Shown here one piece after another: positions 5,580-7,843 of a DNA stretch of 7,843 nt. Within the stretch, counting starts at the first letter, position 1, and the number at the start of each line of letters is the position of its first letter. Source of the DNA: Verrucomicrobiota bacterium (GTDB taxonomy: Bacteria > Verrucomicrobiota > Verrucomicrobiae > Opitutales > CG1-02-43-26); assembly GCA_013289195.1 (NCBI GenBank), contig JABDAI010000053.1, positions 1-7,843 of the forward strand, read 5' to 3'. The translations under genes and the position numbers were made by a program. A model generated the notes under the pieces. It worked only from the letters and a program-made list of their open reading frames with translations. It was not told the DNA's origin and did no database searches.

Positions 5580-5705
5580 CTGTCACAATTAATCAAATAT
5601 TCAAAAAAAAATAATAAAACAAATACGACTCATAATCAAAAAAATCAAAAAAAAAGAAAATCAATCCCAACCCAATAAAAAAAATTACAAAAAAAATAAA
5701 AACTT
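5579..5705 (+). promoter_or_regulatory. A-rich, G-poor untranslated leader
   Basis: Composed largely of A runs broken by single C or T (for example AAAAAAATCAAAAAAAAAG), with only three G in about 127 bases. It has no Shine-Dalgarno sequence and little ability to fold. Unstructured A-rich leaders can load ribosomes without an SD; whether this one does is inference. An in-frame TAA at 5697-5699 blocks any earlier start for the following gene. Confidence 0.4.
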
Positions 5706-6509
5706 ATGACTAATGCAAATCCAATAAATACTCTCGAGTATGCAAAAGAACTCGCATTCCTTCACGCTATAAAAAACAATACCTGTGAAAAGATTGAACT
5801 CACTAATCCAGGAATTAACCTCGCTGAGTATAACCTTATGCGCCTGTCCGAATGTATTTCCCAACACTTTCCTACCGATGGCTCTCTAGTAGATCTTGAT
5901 AAACTTAAAACCATTTCAACGATCCTAGGTGCACACGCCACTGCCTTTGCCAAAATCAAATCTCCAGAAATTAAAAACCGTGAACTCACCATCAAAGAAA
6001 AAAAACTTGAATCAAAATTACAAAATGATGACGATAATGATGAAAATTGGCCTGATGACACGATCGATCCTCCTTATAACCCTCCTTCCTATCCTCCTTA
6101 CGAACCAGTTGTTCCTTTCTACGATGATGCTAACTCCAATACTACTCCTGCCTATGATGAAACTCCTCATCCAAATACTTCAAATAGGACTCACGAAGAT
6201 CCCCCCACTTCAGAGTCTACTCTCCAAAATACTACTCACCCAAACATTGCTTCTCCTAATAATCCGTCTCTAAATTCTCCAACTGAAAATACTCAACTCG
6301 CAGATACCGTTTCAAATAAGCTTTCAGCAGCCCCTCCAATAGATCCCTTCGATCTATATTTTACGCCCGACTTTCGCCCTACTCCTGCTGCGAAGCGTGC
6401 TGTTCGAGAGGCCTTCGCAAAAAATCCTTCCCTTATACCTAAAAAAAATGCCAAGGGTTTCACTCCTGAAGCCCTTAATCTTATTACCAAAACACTTCGC
6501 CTTTGCTAA
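5706..6509 (+). CDS. Hypothetical protein with proline-rich disordered middle (PPxY/PPY motifs)
   Basis: 267 aa, no signal peptide or membrane segment, unrecognised family. Residues 1-105 look helical (EYAKELAFLHAIKN; LDKLKTISTILGAHATAFAKI) and end in a charged helix. Residues 108-113 are acidic (DDDNDE). Residues 114-215 are rich in Pro, Asn, Thr and Ser and surely disordered, with DPPY (121-124), PPSY (126-129) and PPY (130-132). Residues 212-267 are again folded-looking and basic, ending GFTPEALNLITKTLRLC. Only four glycines occur. Helical N-terminus plus a closing 'TPEALNLITKTL' helix vaguely recalls small DNA-packaging or helix-turn-helix proteins of phage type; a host-directed effector is another possibility. 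Neither is demonstrated. Its coding strand is C-rich and G-poor, opposite to its neighbours' coding strands. The continuous 267-codon frame with domain-like composition argues that it is real. Confidence 0.7.
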   Translation: MTNANPINTLEYAKELAFLHAIKNNTCEKIELTNPGINLAEYNLMRLSECISQHFPTDGSLVDLDKLKTISTILGAHATAFAKIKSPEIKNRELTIKEKKLESKLQNDDDNDENWPDDTIDPPYNPPSYPPYEPVVPFYDDANSNTTPAYDETPHPNTSNRTHEDPPTSESTLQNTTHPNIASPNNPSLNSPTENTQLADTVSNKLSAAPPIDPFDLYFTPDFRPTPAAKRAVREAFAKNPSLIPKKNAKGFTPEALNLITKTLRLC

Positions 6510-6561
6510 TCAACATCAAGCAATAGACTTTCGAAACCAAGTATTTTGCTCAGGTACCTGT
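6510..6561. other. Short gap between convergent genes
   Basis: 52 bp between the stop codons of two converging genes. The only feature is the perfect 10-base palindrome CAGGTACCTG (6551-6560), right after the - strand gene's stop. It lacks a T tract and is too short to call a terminator. Confidence 0.4.
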
Positions 6562-7843
6562 CTAATTGGATAAACTACTTTCAGACAAAATAGGATTCTG
6601 CGAATTGTCAGAAAACTCTAAATTCTTCTCTTCTTGTTCGGTTTTTAAGTTATTCCTAAGTTTGATCAACTCGTTTCTAATTTCTGCATCAGAAATTTCA
6701 CCAAACAAAATATTTTCAAGTTTATGAGTTTTTGGAAGCCTAAATTTATAATCAGAATTGTTAAGTTCAATATCTTTAAATTGCAAAATAGTTAAATTGG
6801 GTAATCCATTAGATGGAAAGGATAATTGACCATTCTGTGTAGAATTTTGAGGATAATATTCATTGGCTTGAGTTCTGCCTTTAGTGGGTTTATTTTTTGG
6901 AGTTTGGATTTTTCTCTGTTTTAGATTTCCACATTTAAAGGAAACTAACTTATCCATTGGACCATTAAGAAAGACTGAACCTTCAATATCTCCACATTCA
7001 AAAAAAGTCAAACTCGGTAGTTCCGCAGAAAATCTTAATTCACCAGTCTTGTATGAATCAACGTTTCTTACTTTGATTAAAGTGATATTTCCACATTTAA
7101 ATGAATTCAAATTCTTAAGCCCCTTGTCCAAAGTGAGCCAGCCTTCAACGTTACCACATTCAAAAGTAGCTAAATTCGGCAAATCTTGGAGCTCTACAGA
7201 AGCTCCAATCCTAATATGTTCGCATTTAAAAATAGTGAGTGCTTTAAACCCTTTGATTTGAAGTTTTTGAAAAATATCATTACAGATAAATGATCTAAGA
7301 TGCTCCAAATTTTTTAGGTTCAGTATGGAACCGGATTCAATATCATGACATTTAAAATAAGTTAATTTTAATGGGTTTAATTGTAAACAAGCCTTTTCAC
7401 TAATATTTCCACAGCTAAAAGAATCTAAGTTTAATTGAGTGGGCATAAAAGTTACACCTGCTCCTATCGTTCCACATCCGAAGTGGGCAAGATTTTTACA
7501 TTTTTGAATTAGTCCGATTAATTTATTCACTTGATCTAAGTTTTTCGTTCCAACAGCCACTCTTAGCTGAAAACTACGAATATTATCCAAAATTCTGGCA
7601 TTTATGTTTTTAATAAACGAATAACAGGGATCAAATCCTTTTTGATCCGAGTGATTTAAAGCTAATACAAGAGCTAGTTTTAAATTATATTTTTTTACAA
7701 ATTCCCAAATCTTACTTTCCAGATTTAAAGTTTCATCCCAAAGATCAATTTCAAATAATCTACAGTTTCTTAAATAAAGAGAATTAGCAGGAGCGTTAAA
7801 AAATTCGATTGTTTTATCAATCCGTTCATTGAGACTTCTTGAA
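6562..7843 (-). CDS. Leucine-rich-repeat-like protein with FxCGxI repeats (5' end outside window)
   Basis: The frame is open to the right edge of the window, giving at least 426 residues without the start; a TTG at 7588-7590 is internal. The first ~115 visible residues are non-repetitive and mostly helical (IDKTIEFF; ESKIWEFVKKYNLKLALVLA). Then come about ten units of 20-24 residues with consensus LxxLxxFxCGxI, such as LPNLATFECGNVEG, LPSLTFFECGDIEG and MDKLVSFKCGNL. Leu, Phe, Cys and Ile at fixed spacing mark a solenoid in the manner of leucine-rich repeats, with Cys-Gly in the turn. A disordered insert of about 38 residues (after KCGNLKQRK) separates the last two or three, degenerate repeats. 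The tail (IRNELIKLRNNLKTEQEEK) is a short coiled coil followed by an Asn/Ser-rich end. LRR proteins, often with F-box or BTB domains, are expanded in amoeba-associated chlamydiae and proposed as effectors; no F-box can be judged because the N-terminus is missing. Confidence 0.75.
   Translation of the reverse strand, partial: SRSLNERIDKTIEFFNAPANSLYLRNCRLFEIDLWDETLNLESKIWEFVKKYNLKLALVLALNHSDQKGFDPCYSFIKNINARILDNIRSFQLRVAVGTKNLDQVNKLIGLIQKCKNLAHFGCGTIGAGVTFMPTQLNLDSFSCGNISEKACLQLNPLKLTYFKCHDIESGSILNLKNLEHLRSFICNDIFQKLQIKGFKALTIFKCEHIRIGASVELQDLPNLATFECGNVEGWLTLDKGLKNLNSFKCGNITLIKVRNVDSYKTGELRFSAELPSLTFFECGDIEGSVFLNGPMDKLVSFKCGNLKQRKIQTPKNKPTKGRTQANEYYPQNSTQNGQLSFPSNGLPNLTILQFKDIELNNSDYKFRLPKTHKLENILFGEISDAEIRNELIKLRNNLKTEQEEKNLEFSDNSQNPILSESSLSN

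Larger units (their letters stand above)
5071..5705. other. 635-bp gap without a conserved gene; composition shift and regulatory-looking sequence
   Basis: No ORF of normal length and no recognisable tRNA or rRNA. It contains an A8-TAA-T8-A8 tract (5333-5359), likely curved DNA, and a more GC-rich island at about 5440-5535 inside very AT-rich flanks. That island carries CGGATTT (5450-5456) inverted to AAATCCG (5480-5486). Divergent overlapping promoter-like hexamers lie around 5551-5579, and an A-rich, G-poor leader precedes the next gene. The + strand switches from G-rich to C-rich at the left edge of this gap. A short SD-led ORF on the - strand is listed separately. Confidence 0.6.

Noticed and set aside
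5929..6273. 114-codon + strand ORF inside the orphan gene
   Set aside because: Its Leu/Ile-rich sequence is the frame-shifted reading of the Pro/Thr/Asn-rich linker (CCT/ACT runs); the main frame has better domain structure and a plausible leader.
6551..6560. CAGGTACCTG palindrome as a terminator between convergent genes
   Set aside because: Ten bases with no loop and no T tract; too short to claim a function.
6884..7261. 125-codon ORF on the + strand opposite the repeat gene
   Set aside because: It is an antisense shadow of the FxCGxI repeats; its repetitive His/Lys/Ser pattern mirrors the repeats on the other strand and it has no start signals.
7588..7590. TTG as the start of the - strand repeat protein
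   Set aside because: The same frame stays open for 84 more codons to the window edge with protein-like sequence, so the gene is truncated by the window rather than starting here.
1..7843. CRISPR array, tRNA, rRNA, complete transposase or integrase
   Set aside because: No spaced direct repeats, cloverleaf-like sequence, or recombinase motifs were seen on either strand.

Overview
The window looks like part of the chromosome of a low-GC, Gram-negative, chlamydia-like bacterium, most plausibly an environmental (amoeba-associated) member of the Chlamydiae. The clues are the chlamydial gene order ompH (skp) then lpxD, LpxD proteins whose key residues fall at almost the same positions as in Chlamydia trachomatis LpxD (Phe43, Tyr49, His246/245, His283/282), AT-rich intergenic DNA, and a large cysteine-patterned repeat protein of the kind such host-associated bacteria carry. 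The phylum is an inference from gene order and protein sequence; no database was searched.

Left part (1-3576) is conserved core metabolism, all on the + strand. It holds the 3' end of an OmpH/Skp periplasmic chaperone gene, a strong intrinsic terminator, two different full-length lpxD genes in tandem (6 bp apart; lipid A acyltransferase), and prs (PRPP synthetase). The envelope genes belong together: Skp escorts outer-membrane proteins, LpxD makes the lipid A of the same membrane. Neither lpxD copy shows decay.

Middle part (3577-5070) is a tandem duplication of a whole transcription cassette: a TTGACA-N17-TA(A/G)TTT promoter, a leader, a gene for a small secreted protein (183 and 162 aa), and a terminator. 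The two leaders differ by one large event. The first carries a 116-bp near-perfect palindrome (3636-3751) exactly where the second has an intact short hairpin, at the dead centre of that hairpin. The second cassette therefore serves as an 'empty site', or as a deletion product, for the first. The first cassette's terminator has decayed while the second's is perfect.

Right part (5071-7843) differs in composition: on the + strand C exceeds G, the reverse of the left part. A 635-bp gap contains A/T tracts, overlapping divergent promoter-like sequences and, on the - strand, a 28-codon hydrophobic ORF. That ORF has the only perfect AGGAGG Shine-Dalgarno sequence I noticed in the window, lies under a structured leader and overlaps a 16-codon upstream ORF. 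It is a speculative small-peptide or type I toxin-like locus. A very A-rich, G-poor leader follows, then an orphan gene (267 aa) with a proline-rich, glycine-poor middle containing PPxY/PPY motifs. Converging on it is a large gene on the - strand, open to the right window edge, encoding about ten LxxLxxFxCGxI solenoid repeats. Both right-hand genes could be host-interaction proteins, but nothing in the sequence proves it.
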